Assembly (NCBI RefSeq): GCF_000701705.1
Contig: NZ_JNJP01000001.1
Location: 228,114-292,113 of the forward strand
Direction of reading: 5' to 3'
Source of the DNA: Bilophila wadsworthia ATCC 49260
Lineage (GTDB): Bacteria > Desulfobacterota > Desulfovibrionia > Desulfovibrionales > Desulfovibrionaceae
Length of the DNA stretch: 64,000 nt
The notes beneath the pieces are model-generated. The model saw only the letters and a program-made list of their open reading frames with translations, did no database searches and had not been told where the DNA came from. The position numbers and the translations under genes are program-made. Each line of letters starts with the position of its first letter. Position 1 is the first letter of the stretch. Shown in pieces: positions 1-9,121 of this stretch.

Positions 1-792
1 GGTCCCACCGATGAACACGGCGGCGAACACCAGCAGCATGTACCCGTCTCCCTGTGTGGGCCACCACGACCCCATTTCCATGCATCCGATGGCCCCGGCA
101 AAGCCCGCTATGCCGCCCATGAGCGTGTGTACGCCAAGACGGGCCGCCGGGACGTTGATGCCGAGCCGGGATGCGATGTCCGCCTGCTCGCCCGTAAACC
201 GGATGGCGTCGCCGAGCGGGTGGCGGTTCAGGAGAAGCCAAAGGGCAAGCGCCATTACAATCAGCCAGAGCGATTGCATGGGCAGGAAGCCGCCAAGCCT
301 CCCTGCCAGCACGCTATGCGTGGGGCTTCCCCCCAGATCCGCCAGCCCGAGTGCGAGTCCCTGGCTCAGCAGCATGACAGCGCCGCGCCAGAAAAACTGC
401 GTCCCGATGGTCGCTATGATGGACGGCACGCCGACATACGCGACCAGAAAGCCGTTGCAGAGACCGATCCCCAAGCCGATCAGGATGGCGACAATGACGC
501 CGAGCCAGACCTGCCCCGTGTGTATCGCCGTGAGCGCAAAGCCGAATCCGGCTACCGCCAGCGTCGAGGGGAAACACAAATCCATCTCCCCCGCCGCGAC
601 CACCAACGTGAGCCCGAGCGCCAGAAAACCGTACAGGGGCAAGGTTGAAAGCAGGCTCTCGTACATGGGCCACGCCAGAAACGCCCGCGCGCCCGTCATC
701 ATGAACAGCGCAAGCAACGCCAAGAACAACCCCGTCAGCCACAGCTGGTTGCGTGTGCTTGCGGGCAACGCCCGCCGGATGCGCCCGCCCAT
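1..792 (-). CDS. ABC sugar-type transporter permease (partial)
   Basis: Inner-membrane permease of a sugar-type ABC importer (BPD_transp_2/RbsC-like family). Translating the minus strand from the ATG at 792 gives about 264 residues of strongly hydrophobic sequence starting MGGRIRRALP, with many membrane segments and a glycine-rich stretch ending at the window edge (AAVFIGGT); the C-terminus lies outside the window. The start overlaps the ATPase stop codon by one base (TGATG), so the two are translationally coupled. It would form the membrane pore with the ATPase at 792-1550 and receive substrate from the binding protein at 1910-2884. The family is clear; the substrate cannot be told from the sequence. 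Confidence 0.85.
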   Translation of the reverse strand, partial: MGGRIRRALPASTRNQLWLTGLFLALLALFMMTGARAFLAWPMYESLLSTLPLYGFLALGLTLVVAAGEMDLCFPSTLAVAGFGFALTAIHTGQVWLGVIVAILIGLGIGLCNGFLVAYVGVPSIIATIGTQFFWRGAVMLLSQGLALGLADLGGSPTHSVLAGRLGGFLPMQSLWLIVMALALWLLLNRHPLGDAIRFTGEQADIASRLGINVPAARLGVHTLMGGIAGFAGAIGCMEMGSWWPTQGDGYMLLVFAAVFIGGT

Positions 793-1550
793 CACGCACC
801 TCTCCCTTCGGCGAGGGACAGCAGCCGTTCCGTCAGATCCGCCGGGGACGTCCCCTCGCGCCGCACTTCACCGACCGTCCTGCCCTTATCCATGAACAGG
901 AACCGATCCGCCACATCATACGCCTGATGCACATGGTGGGACACCAGCAGCACGGAGCGCCCCTTGTCCCGCAGGGCCTGGATGAATTCCAGAACGCGTT
1001 TCACCTCTTTTAACGAGAGGGCCGTGGTGGGTTCGTCCAAGATGACCAGCCGCGCCCCGAAATACATGGCCCGCCCGATCGCCAGCGCCTGCCGCTCGCC
1101 GCCGGACAACACCCGTACGTCGGCATCGGGGTCCAGCCCCGCCCCGCCGAGCCCGAGCCACTCCCCCAGCATCACCCGGGTTGCCTCGCGTTCGGCGGCA
1201 ATGTCGATGAATCCCCAGCGCGTCCTCACGTGGCGCCCCACAAACATATTCCTCCAGAGCGACTGCCCCTCGCACAGGCAGCGATCCTGATGCACCGTCT
1301 CGATGCCCATATCCCGGGCCTTGCGGACGCTGTATTTCGCCAGATCAACGGGATTCCCCCCAAACCGGAACGTGCCGCCGTCGGGACGCCCGGCCCCGGA
1401 GAGCAGGCGGACGAACGTGGACTTGCCCGCGCCGTTATCGCCAAGCAGGGCCACGACCTCACCTTCCGCCATGTCCAGATCGGCGTGCCGCAACGCCGCC
1501 ACCGCTCCGAACGATTTCCGTATCCCTCTTACACTGAGCAGCATTCCCAT
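792..1550 (-). CDS. ABC transporter ATP-binding protein, sugar type
   Basis: Cytoplasmic ATPase of 252 residues that powers the sugar-type importer. Walker A is GDNGAGKST (residues 37-45), the signature is LSGGERQ (148-154) and Walker B is LVILDEP (168-174), so all catalytic motifs are intact. It has one nucleotide-binding domain, unlike the tandem RbsA type, and resembles the single-domain FrcA-like class. It sits between the binding protein and the permease on the minus strand, 359 bases after the binding-protein gene. That gap carries a large hairpin which may set the ratio of binding protein to ATPase. Confidence 0.9.
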   Translation of the reverse strand: MGMLLSVRGIRKSFGAVAALRHADLDMAEGEVVALLGDNGAGKSTFVRLLSGAGRPDGGTFRFGGNPVDLAKYSVRKARDMGIETVHQDRCLCEGQSLWRNMFVGRHVRTRWGFIDIAAEREATRVMLGEWLGLGGAGLDPDADVRVLSGGERQALAIGRAMYFGARLVILDEPTTALSLKEVKRVLEFIQALRDKGRSVLLVSHHVHQAYDVADRFLFMDKGRTVGEVRREGTSPADLTERLLSLAEGRGA

Positions 1551-1909
1551 AACGCATCCATGTCACTTTGACGCCCCGCATCAGCGGGAGTTCCGCCGCG
1601 CAGCCGCTGGAAAAACATCTCTCGACCGCCATGAGACAAGCCTTCCACTTTGACCGCATTTTCAAAGACAATCTGTGCCGGAAGAGACTGCGGGCAAAGA
1701 TTTGATAGGCACGAACGTCTTTGAAAGGAGAGAGGTTCCGCGCTGGCGGTTTTGGGGAAGGGAAGCGCTCCTCAAGGGAAACGCTCCGCTCCCTTCCCCA
1801 ATGCCTCTCTATTCTTTCAAAAGTAAAAAAGCGCTAGCCTGCCTGTCCGGAAAAAAGAAAAGGGGATACTTCTTCAGAAGCTCCCTTCTCCCTTTTGGGG
1901 GCGTTTCCT
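1551..1909. repeat. Intergenic region with large nested hairpin
   Basis: A 359-base gap inside the ABC operon, with no gene recognised. An outer pair (about 1719-1735 with 1804-1821, TTTGAAAGGAGAGAGG against CCTCTCTATTCTTTCAAA) encloses an inner pair (1752-1766 with 1787-1801, GGGGAAGGGAAGCG against CGCTCCCTTCCCC). The structure resembles an intra-operon attenuator or 3' stabilising hairpin of the binding-protein mRNA. Its purine/pyrimidine-rich style resembles the hairpins at 24661, 32488, 57452 and 63943, but it lacks their tail. Confidence 0.55.
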
Positions 1910-2884
1910 CTACCGCAAGCCCTGCTTGGCAAAGGCGGACACCGCGCCGATATTGGCGGCGTCCACGATGCCGCCGCCCGTATCGATGCTGAATCCGGTA
2001 AAACCGTACTTTTTGCTCAACACGGTCTGTACGACGCCGAAGTAGCCCATCACATACGGCTGCGCTTCGGAAACAAGCTGGACATAGCCGTTTTCAATGG
2101 CCGCCGCCGTCGCCGGAGACAGCGAGAATCCCGCCACATATACCGTATTCGGCTTGACGCCCGCGTTCTTGAGGTGGTTGCCCATCTGCGCGGTCAGGGA
2201 GCCGTGATCCACGATGATGACCTTGGTGTCGGGGTGACGCCCGAGCTGCCCCGCCACGACCGGGGCACCGAGCACGGGGTCCTTGTCGATTTCTGGGGTG
2301 ATTTCCTGATAATCCACGGTCACGCCCGCCTGTTCCAGCATTTCGACGATAGCCTGCGCGCGCCGCCCGCGATCGGGGATGCGCTTCAGGCCCCAGACAA
2401 AGGCGCGGTCGCCTTTCTTCAAGTTCGTGCGGCGCAGCACTTCCTCAGCGAGAGCCTTGCCCTGCGTGTAGTTGTCCGTCCCCACATAGCCGAAACCCTT
2501 GGCGCGATGCCGAGCCTGCGTTTCCGGCAAGGCCGTGTCGATCGAGGTCACGACGATCCCCTGCTTGACCGCAGCATCGACCAGCGGGCCGAATGCGGCG
2601 TCTCCGGGATGCCCCATGACGACGATACCGTCCGGACGTGCGGCCACGGCATTGCGGAAATGCGTGATCATGGTTTCAGGGTTCCAGTCGGAATACAGCA
2701 AACGCAGCTCGCACCCCATATCGGCGGCAGCGGCCTTGGCCCCGTTCTGAACGATGGTGCCGTAACCATCCCCTACGGAACCGCCCGTATCAAACCAGAT
2801 CGTCATGCCTTCGCCCGTTTTGGCGAACGCCGTGCCGCACAGCAGGCTCAGGGCCAACAGGCCCAACATCAGAATACGTTTCAT
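1910..2884 (-). CDS. Periplasmic sugar-binding protein of ABC transporter
   Basis: Solute-binding protein of 324 residues (Peripla_BP_4, RbsB-like). Residues 1-21 (MKRILMLGLLALSLLCGTAFA) form a signal peptide, and the mature protein begins KTGEGMTIWFD. The stretches IVVMGHPGDAAFGP, VVTSIDTALPE and KVIIVDHGSL are typical of the two-lobed sugar-binding fold. The start at 2884 is chosen because AGGAG lies seven bases upstream and the signal peptide begins there; the frame stays open upstream but lacks those signs. It is the first gene of the importer operon. A secreted nucleoside hydrolase at 15711 could in principle supply ribose, but the link is speculative. Confidence 0.88.
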   Translation of the reverse strand: MKRILMLGLLALSLLCGTAFAKTGEGMTIWFDTGGSVGDGYGTIVQNGAKAAAADMGCELRLLYSDWNPETMITHFRNAVAARPDGIVVMGHPGDAAFGPLVDAAVKQGIVVTSIDTALPETQARHRAKGFGYVGTDNYTQGKALAEEVLRRTNLKKGDRAFVWGLKRIPDRGRRAQAIVEMLEQAGVTVDYQEITPEIDKDPVLGAPVVAGQLGRHPDTKVIIVDHGSLTAQMGNHLKNAGVKPNTVYVAGFSLSPATAAAIENGYVQLVSEAQPYVMGYFGVVQTVLSKKYGFTGFSIDTGGGIVDAANIGAVSAFAKQGLR

Positions 2885-3931
2885 GAGCAACTCCTTTTTC
2901 CGATTCTCTTCCGTACCGCTTCCAAAGGCGCGGTCAGCTCTCAAAGCAAACACCGTCGCCCCAAGCGAATCTATGATTTTCCAGCAACAACGACGCCACC
3001 GACATGAGCGGCCGGGTAAACCCCATAAGTATGCAAAGGCCTCTTCTGCGCGGCAGTCGCGGTAGGCCCCAAAGGGCCTTCCATTTGTCCGGCATTCCGT
3101 AAAAACAGCCCTCAACGCTGCCGGACCCGTCTTCAAGAACGGACCGATAACCGGGCACGCTACGGACGAATGGCCGTCTCCGCAAGCCCCAAACGGGCAC
3201 GGCATCCAGCGTGGCGGTTGTTCCGCCGGCTTGCTTGGGGTCCAGAGTATGAGGGGCAAGACGCTGGCGGAACTATGGCAAACGCCCGTCGAACTTTCAA
3301 GCGGGCCTGCTCCGCCCCCTCTCCACATAAGCCCATCCGAGGGGGGAACGTCCCTTCCCTACCGGACGTCAAAACCATCCGTTTCCGGCAGGCTAGTTCT
3401 TAGAAATCGTTCTTAATAAAGAAGATTCAGTATCCGCCACAAAAGACTGCTCTCTTTTTATGGAACAAGAATACGCTCTCTGAACAAAAACTTTTTTTGA
3501 TTTTTCCTCACTTTACACGCTTTCTTGAGGCAACCTCGTGTTTTCAAAAGTGTTTTCCTCCCTTTCTTCTGAATACAATTTTTTTGACTTTTTTTCGTGT
3601 TGCCGATCCGTAACCTCAATCCTGCCTTTTCACAAAATATGCGCCGTTTCGGGGCTCGATTACCCAAAAAAGAACGAGTGTTCTTTCAAGTTATTAGCCT
3701 CACTTTTGGTATGGGAAACAAGAAGGGGTGATATCCCGTATTCCTCTAACACGGCATTTTTCCCGTTCTTCACGTTTTTCCTTTGATGCCGGAAAAATCG
3801 TGCTGTTCCTTTTAGGACAATGCCCAGTCTGAGCACGGGGTAATACCCGTTCCAGGCGGAGCGCCTTTACAGAACGTGATTTCGCGGTATGCTCCTGCCC
3901 AAAAGTAGCTTCACACCCAGTGGGGGACTGT
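2885..3931. other. 1-kb divergent intergenic region, AT-rich in part
   Basis: The spacer between the ABC operon (minus) and tmcD (plus). Short open frames exist on both strands, but none has a ribosome site plus a recognisable protein. From about 3400 to 3800 it is much richer in A and T than its surroundings, with T-tracts such as TTTTTTTGATTTTTCC near 3488, so it probably holds regulatory sequence for one or both operons. The stretch 3280-3365 has G/C-rich inverted segments but no clean terminator. I see no coding gene or structured RNA here that I can name. Confidence 0.5.
3866..3893 (+). promoter_or_regulatory. Candidate sigma70 promoter for tmcDCBA
   Basis: TTTACA (3866-3871), a 16-base spacer and TATGCT (3888-3893) lie 38 bases before the tmcD ATG. 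The arrangement matches the -35/-10 pattern found before the DUF134-NifX gene at 29529. Judged by eye only. Confidence 0.4.
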
Positions 3932-5176
3932 ATGGAAGATCAGAAACGGTATGATTGGGAACCTTCTGTCAGAAAGCTCGGGGAAACGGAGATGTTGCCC
4001 GAAACGGCATGGCAGGAGGAATGGCAGATTTCTCCGGACTGCGAATCGTTCGCGGCGGTTTCTGCCCTCGAAGACGGCACTTTTACCGTACGCTTGAACG
4101 GTGCGTTGTGGGAAACGCGCACCGACAAGATGTATAACTGCCAGTTCGCCCCCGACGGGCGGCTGACGGCTCTGTCTCAGAGCGACGGCGAGTGGGCCAT
4201 TGTGGTCGACGACGCGGAAAGCGAAGAACACGCCGACTACTTGTGGGGAACCCGGTTCAACAAGGCCGGGACCATCGCCGTGCCCATGCAGACCGGCATG
4301 GAATACGGGATGCTGGTCGACGGCGCGCCGTGGGAACAGCTCTACACCGCCGCCACCGATTTCGTCCTTTCGGAAACCGGCAAAACCGCCGCCGTGGTCC
4401 AGACCGCCGGGCTTGGCCAGGCCGATCTGGAAGGCTTCAGCAAGGGCATCTATACCATCGCCGTCGACGGCCAAGCATGGGAAGAGTGCTACCTGAACGC
4501 GTGGTCGCCCTGCTTCGACAGGGAAGGCCACCGGGTCGCCAGCACCGTGCGCGTCACGCCGTACGAATATACCATTTCCATCAACGGCCAGCGCTGGAGC
4601 GAAACCTACCCCTGTGCGTGGGAACCCATCTTCGAGCCCAAATCCGGCGACGTCATCGCGCCCATCCGCAAGGAAGGCAAATGGGGCCTCGCCCGCAACG
4701 GCTCCCTCTTCTGGAAGCCCATGTTCGCGCAGTGCTGGGCGCCTCAGGCAGCCGCCACCGACGGCGAATACATCTGGGCCGTCGCCGCGCCTTCCTACGG
4801 CACCTTCACCGTGGCCTGCAACGCCACCCCGTGGAACTGCCGTTTCCCGTCCGTGACGGATCTCGTCCTGTCCCCGGACGGCAAGCACGCCGCCGCCCTC
4901 GGCAGCCAGAACAACAGCCGGTTCCAGATCGCCGTGGACGGCAAAGTGTGGGACGATGCCTTTGATATGGCGTGGCCCGTCGTGTTCTCGCCCGCCGGGG
5001 ACCGCGCCGCCGCCAAGGTCCGCCGCGACGGCAAGTTCGCCCTGTACGTCGACGGCAACGCCGTGATCGAAAACCTCGACGGCGTGTGGAACCCCACGTT
5101 CAGCCCGGACGGCACAGTCCTGCTGTTCTGTTCCCTCAAGGACGGCGTGTTCTCCCGCCACACCGTGCGGCTCTAG
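3932..5176 (+). CDS. tmcD: Tmc complex cytoplasmic subunit TmcD
   Basis: Soluble subunit of the Tmc electron-transfer complex of Desulfovibrio, 414 residues. It has no signal peptide or membrane segment. It is built of repeating WD40/beta-propeller-like units with recurring W-E, PDG and VDG turns (for example FAPDGRL, LSPDGKHA, FSPDGTVL). The ATG at 3932 is chosen because GGGGG lies five bases upstream; an in-frame GTG at 3920 is the alternative. It is first in the order D-C-B-A and 27 bases before tmcC. The gene name rests on the intact tmc context more than on a catalytic motif; the precise role of TmcD is unknown. Confidence 0.82.
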   Translation: MEDQKRYDWEPSVRKLGETEMLPETAWQEEWQISPDCESFAAVSALEDGTFTVRLNGALWETRTDKMYNCQFAPDGRLTALSQSDGEWAIVVDDAESEEHADYLWGTRFNKAGTIAVPMQTGMEYGMLVDGAPWEQLYTAATDFVLSETGKTAAVVQTAGLGQADLEGFSKGIYTIAVDGQAWEECYLNAWSPCFDREGHRVASTVRVTPYEYTISINGQRWSETYPCAWEPIFEPKSGDVIAPIRKEGKWGLARNGSLFWKPMFAQCWAPQAAATDGEYIWAVAAPSYGTFTVACNATPWNCRFPSVTDLVLSPDGKHAAALGSQNNSRFQIAVDGKVWDDAFDMAWPVVFSPAGDRAAAKVRRDGKFALYVDGNAVIENLDGVWNPTFSPDGTVLLFCSLKDGVFSRHTVRL

Positions 5177-5203
5177 GCATCCAACTGCAACAAGGAACTC
5201 ATC

Positions 5204-5863
5204 ATGAATGCCCTGTACAATTTTGCGGTAGGCCCGCTGGCATGGATCGCCTTCACGGTGTGCATCGGCGGGATGATCTGGCGGCTGTGGTCGCTCGGAC
5301 GCCTCGCCCGCCAGCGCGACGCCTCGGCCCTCGCCTACATGAACTGGAAAGACTCGCTGACGTCGATCATCCGTTGGACGCTGCCCTTCTCCACCTGCGG
5401 CTGGCGCGAGAACCCGCTGCTGACCGTGGCGAACTTCGTGCTGCACATCGGCATCCTGCTCGCCGTGCTGTTCTACTCGGCCCACAACGTCATGTGGGAC
5501 TACAATTTCGGTTTTTCCCTTCCTTCCCTGCCCGACGGCTTTATGGACGCCGTCACCCTAGCTACCATTCTGGCCTGTCTGGTCCTCGGCTGGCGCCGAC
5601 TGGCAGTCCCGGCGTCGAGCTACGTGACCCGACAGGCCGATTGGTTCTCCCTGCTGCTCGTCACCGGCGTCATGGTGACCGGCTTTGCCTCCGCGCATGG
5701 GTTCGGAAGCGAAAGCTTCATGGCTCTGCTCCACGTGCTGTTCGGCGAGGCGATCCTCATCTGCCTGCCCTTCACGCGCCTGAGCCACGCCATTCTGATT
5801 CCCTTCACCCGCGCCTACATGGGTTCCGAATCCATCGGCGTCCGTCGTACCTGCGACTGGTAA
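5204..5863 (+). CDS. tmcC: Tmc complex cytochrome b membrane subunit TmcC
   Basis: Integral membrane subunit of 219 residues, NarI/HmcE-like. Several hydrophobic helices are visible (for example FAVGPLAWIAFTVCIGGMIW and LLTVANFVLHIGILLAVLF), with histidines inside helices (LHIGIL, SAHGFG, LLHVLFGE, RLSHAIL) suited to binding b haems. It passes electrons between the periplasmic cytochrome TmcA and cytoplasmic TmcB. AAGGA precedes the start, and tmcB follows after 15 bases. Confidence 0.88.
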   Translation: MNALYNFAVGPLAWIAFTVCIGGMIWRLWSLGRLARQRDASALAYMNWKDSLTSIIRWTLPFSTCGWRENPLLTVANFVLHIGILLAVLFYSAHNVMWDYNFGFSLPSLPDGFMDAVTLATILACLVLGWRRLAVPASSYVTRQADWFSLLLVTGVMVTGFASAHGFGSESFMALLHVLFGEAILICLPFTRLSHAILIPFTRAYMGSESIGVRRTCDW

Positions 5864-5878
5864 TTTTGGAGGCACACG

Positions 5879-7195
5879 ATGGGTATTGAAAAACGCTTAA
5901 TCGAAGACGCCAACCTGACGCGCGGCATGCAGCTTGCCACGCCGGAGCGCATCACCAAAGTGATCCGCGACGTCCTGAAGGGCGAGGCAGGCGCGCGAGT
6001 CAAAGTATACGAACAGACCTGCATGCGCTGCGGCGCCTGCGCCAAGGCCTGCCACTTCAGCCTTTCCCACCCGGACGACGCGTCCTATACGCCCGTCGCC
6101 AAGCTCGACAAGACCATCTTCAAGATGGTCCGCGAGAGCGGGAAGCTCAACGCCGAACAGATGCGGGGCATCGCGCAGATCGCGCACACCGAATGCAACA
6201 TGTGCCGCCGCTGCATCCATTACTGTCCCGTGGGCGTGGACATCGCCTACCTGATGAGCCTCGTGCGGCGCATCTGCAACAAGCTCGGCATCACCCCGAC
6301 CTTCATTCAGGACACCGCCAACAGCCATTCCGCCACGTTCAACCAGATGTGGGTGCGCGAAGACGAATGGATCGACAGCCTCGTCTGGCAGGAAGAGGAA
6401 GCCCGCGAGGAATTCCCCGGCATCCGCATCCCGCTCGACAAGGAAGGCGCGGACTTCATGTACTCGGTCATCGCGCCCGAGCCGAAGTTCCGCACGCAGC
6501 TCATCTATCAGGCCGCCGCGATCTTCCATCAGGCGGGCAGCGACTGGACCATGCCCTCCCGCCCCGGCTGGGACAACAGCGACATGTGCATGTTCACGGG
6601 CGACTACGAAATGATGGGCCGCATCAAGCGCGCCCACTTCGAGCTGGCCCAGAAGCTGCGCGTCAAGCGCATCGTCATGGGCGAATGCGGGCACGCCTTC
6701 CGCTCCGTGTACGATCAGGGCAACCGCTGGCTCGGCTGGAAGGACTCCCCGGTCCCGGTGGTCCATGCCATCGAGTTCTATTGGGAGCTCATCAACGAAG
6801 GCAAGATCAAGATCACGCACCAGTTCGAAGATCCGGTCACCATCCATGACCCCTGCAACACCATCCGCGGCCGCGGCCTTGCCGACAAGCTGCGCGACGT
6901 GGTGCACTTCCTCTGCGCCAACGTGGTCGAAATGACGCCCAACCGCGAGCACAACTTCTGCTGCAGCGCGGGCGGCGGGATCATCAACTGCGGCCCGCCC
7001 TTCAAGAGCGTGCGCATGGAAGGCAACCGGGTGAAAGCCGATCAGCTCCGCAACACCGGAGTCCACACCGTGGTCGCCCCGTGCCACAACTGCCACGGCG
7101 GACTGGAAGACATCATCAAGCATTACAAGCTCGGCATGCACACCAAGTTCATCGGCGACCTCATCTATGAACTGATGGAAAAGCCCGAAGTATAG
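5879..7195 (+). CDS. tmcB: Tmc complex iron-sulfur subunit TmcB (HdrD-like)
   Basis: Cytoplasmic subunit of 438 residues related to heterodisulfide reductase subunit D. Two ferredoxin clusters are visible: C48, C51, C54, C58 (CMRCGACAKAC) and C106, C109, C112, C116 (CNMCRRCIHYC). The C-terminal half has CCG-type cysteine motifs (HDPCNTIRGRG, FCCSAGGG, CHNCHGG) that in HdrB/D relatives bind a catalytic 4Fe-4S centre. It probably exchanges electrons between TmcC and a cytoplasmic thiol/disulfide or other partner, possibly the DsrC trisulfide system (inference from family). GGAGG lies eight bases before the ATG. Confidence 0.92.
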   Translation: MGIEKRLIEDANLTRGMQLATPERITKVIRDVLKGEAGARVKVYEQTCMRCGACAKACHFSLSHPDDASYTPVAKLDKTIFKMVRESGKLNAEQMRGIAQIAHTECNMCRRCIHYCPVGVDIAYLMSLVRRICNKLGITPTFIQDTANSHSATFNQMWVREDEWIDSLVWQEEEAREEFPGIRIPLDKEGADFMYSVIAPEPKFRTQLIYQAAAIFHQAGSDWTMPSRPGWDNSDMCMFTGDYEMMGRIKRAHFELAQKLRVKRIVMGECGHAFRSVYDQGNRWLGWKDSPVPVVHAIEFYWELINEGKIKITHQFEDPVTIHDPCNTIRGRGLADKLRDVVHFLCANVVEMTPNREHNFCCSAGGGIINCGPPFKSVRMEGNRVKADQLRNTGVHTVVAPCHNCHGGLEDIIKHYKLGMHTKFIGDLIYELMEKPEV

Positions 7196-7301
7196 TCAGC
7201 CCGCGAGGGGCCTTCCCGGCACCGGGAGGGCTCCCCGCAGCGCTCCGGACCCCGTACACCGCTTTTGGAGGCGCCGCCTCCGTGAATCACTGGAGTGAAC
7301 T

Positions 7302-7670
7302 ATGCCCCTGCACGCCCTTGCCCGCGCCGGTCTCGCCGTCACGCTGCTGCTTGGCCTCGTCGGGACGGCCCATGCGCTGACCCTGAAATCCGAAGAGTTC
7401 AAGACTCACCGCCGCCCCGCCGTCACCTTCGATCACGACAACCATAACGAGCGCGCCAAGATCGAAGACTGTATCGTCTGCCACCACGGCGGCGAAAACG
7501 GCGTCATAGACCCCGAGGTGAGCTCGGAAGATCAGCCCTGTTCCGAATGCCACAAGGCCAACATGCCCAGCGGACGCACGCCGCTCATGCGTGCCTACCA
7601 CAAGAACTGCATCGAATGCCATACGGCCCAGAACAAGGGCCCGACCACTTGCGGCGCTTGCCACAAGTAG
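7302..7670 (+). CDS. tmcA: Tetrahaem cytochrome c3 TmcA
   Basis: Periplasmic cytochrome of 122 residues. Residues 1-25 form a signal peptide cleaved after AHA. Four CXXCH sites bind covalent haems: C57-H61, C80-H84, C103-H107 and C117-H121. Upstream histidines (HRRPAVTFDHDNHNE) can supply distal ligands. In characterised Tmc complexes this acidic c3 takes electrons from type I cytochrome c3 reduced by periplasmic hydrogenases or formate dehydrogenases. A 106-base gap with an inverted repeat around 7205-7240 separates it from tmcB, perhaps to raise its expression separately. Confidence 0.93.
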   Translation: MPLHALARAGLAVTLLLGLVGTAHALTLKSEEFKTHRRPAVTFDHDNHNERAKIEDCIVCHHGGENGVIDPEVSSEDQPCSECHKANMPSGRTPLMRAYHKNCIECHTAQNKGPTTCGACHK

Positions 7671-7679
7671 GACAGGATC

Positions 7680-8198
7680 ATGGACGCCATCCGGCTGCAT
7701 TCTGACGGGACGCTTTCGTCCGAAGCCCCATTCGCGGGGCTTCTCCGGATGAGGCTCGAACTCGACGGAGACGTTACGCTGCGCTCGTTCTTCAGGCTGC
7801 TCAAGCGGAATCCGCTGGCGCGGGAACTGGTCCCCGGCCTTGGCGACGCCCTCGCCGAAGCCGAAGCCTGCCCCGCCTCCGGCTGCCGCTATCCCGGCCT
7901 CGAAGCCCTGCGCCTCGGCAAACGCGTGGAATTGACGGGATTTCCCGGCACGCCCCGCGTGGACGTCTACCTTGCCGTCGAAGGCGTCGGCGACGAACTG
8001 CCGGAACTGCGTTTTTTCCGCCTGCGGGACATGCTGGACACCCCGTTGCAAACGGGGACGGCCCGGCATGTCCTGCTCGGCGAGACAGCGACCGCGTTGG
8101 ACGCGGAAACCAGCTTTACAGTGTTTGATCTGTTGGAAGGCATGGGCTGGGAACTCGGGTTCCAAGGCGGCTCACTCACCTGTAATCTCAAGGAGTAG
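7680..8198 (+). CDS. Conserved hypothetical protein of the tmc locus
   Basis: A 172-residue protein with no motif I recognise, no signal peptide and no membrane helix. It contains a cysteine pair (ACPASGCRYPG, residues about 63-73). It starts nine bases after tmcA and its stop is four bases before the next ATG, so it is firmly inside the operon. From memory, Desulfovibrio genomes carry an uncharacterised gene at this position between tmcA and the usp gene, which suggests a role in assembling or sensing the complex; that is inference. Confidence 0.75.
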   Translation: MDAIRLHSDGTLSSEAPFAGLLRMRLELDGDVTLRSFFRLLKRNPLARELVPGLGDALAEAEACPASGCRYPGLEALRLGKRVELTGFPGTPRVDVYLAVEGVGDELPELRFFRLRDMLDTPLQTGTARHVLLGETATALDAETSFTVFDLLEGMGWELGFQGGSLTCNLKE

Positions 8199-8202
8199 CG
8201 AG

Positions 8203-9120
8203 ATGTTGTTCAAGAACATCCTGTTTGCGAGTTCGGGAACGGCCGGCAGCGACAACGCCGCGAAACTGGCTTTTGGGTTGGCGGAAAAGCAGCAGGCGGA
8301 ACTGACGCTCTACCATTGCTGCGGCGTCCCCTCCCGTGGGTTCACCACCAACGTCACCGATACCCGCAGCGGCAGCCTTGAGCAGCCGGATGAGGCGTAT
8401 CAGGAGATGGTGCGCGAAGAACTCAATACGGCCTACGCCTATCAGATTGAAGCCTGTACCCGCCCCTTCCGCATGGAACTGAGCGTGGGTATGCCTTCCA
8501 CCGAAATTTTGCGCTACGCCCGCCAGATCAAGCCCGATCTCATCGTCATGGGCGCGAGCAGCGCCGCCAGCGATCCCAACGCCGCCCGTATGCGCTCCAT
8601 CGTGGGCAACACGGTGCGCGCCGTGGCGAAGAAGGCCCCCTGCCCGGTGCTCATCGTCAACCGCCCCTGCACCACCTGCTGGCACCTGTTCTCGAACATC
8701 GTCTTCTGCACCGACTTCAGCGAAGCCGCCAACCATGCGTTCCGTTTTGCCCTGAATACCGCCCGCCAGCTGAACGCCAAACTGTACATCACGCACGCCG
8801 TCGACATCACGTCCATCCAGGGCATGACGATGGACCAGTCCGAGATCGAGCGCCATACCGAGCAGATGCGCGAGAAGATCGACAAGCTGTACCTGTCCAA
8901 GCTCGACGGTTTCGCCAACGCCGAGGTCATTGTGCGCGAAGGCATTCCCTATGTCGAAATCCTTAAGGTCGCCCGGGAGAACGAGGCGGATCTCATCGTC
9001 ATGGCCCACCATTCCTCGGATCTGTCCGATGACGACGCGGACATCGGCTCCACGGTGGAACAGGTTGTGCTGCGTTCCGCCTGTCCCGTCGCCAGCGTGA
9101 CCCGGCCCGAGGCCCGGTGA
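8203..9120 (+). CDS. Tandem universal stress protein (UspA family)
   Basis: A 305-residue cytoplasmic protein with two Usp domains, about residues 1-150 and 158-300. Each starts with a typical strand (FKNILFASSG; FSNIVFCTDFSE) and contains the DLIVMG/DLIVMA strand. The ATP-type Gx2Gx9GS signature is incomplete in both, with variants such as RSIVGNTVRAV and DIGSTVEQV. AAGGAG overlaps the stop region of the previous gene and gives the start at 8203. It lies between tmc and the two-component genes and may report energy or redox stress to them (inference). Confidence 0.88.
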   Translation: MLFKNILFASSGTAGSDNAAKLAFGLAEKQQAELTLYHCCGVPSRGFTTNVTDTRSGSLEQPDEAYQEMVREELNTAYAYQIEACTRPFRMELSVGMPSTEILRYARQIKPDLIVMGASSAASDPNAARMRSIVGNTVRAVAKKAPCPVLIVNRPCTTCWHLFSNIVFCTDFSEAANHAFRFALNTARQLNAKLYITHAVDITSIQGMTMDQSEIERHTEQMREKIDKLYLSKLDGFANAEVIVREGIPYVEILKVARENEADLIVMAHHSSDLSDDDADIGSTVEQVVLRSACPVASVTRPEAR

Positions 9121-9121
9121 C

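Noticed and set aside
3458..3667. 69-residue lysine-rich open frame in the AT-rich spacer
   Set aside because: No recognisable domain or convincing ribosome site; the composition follows the local A/T bias.
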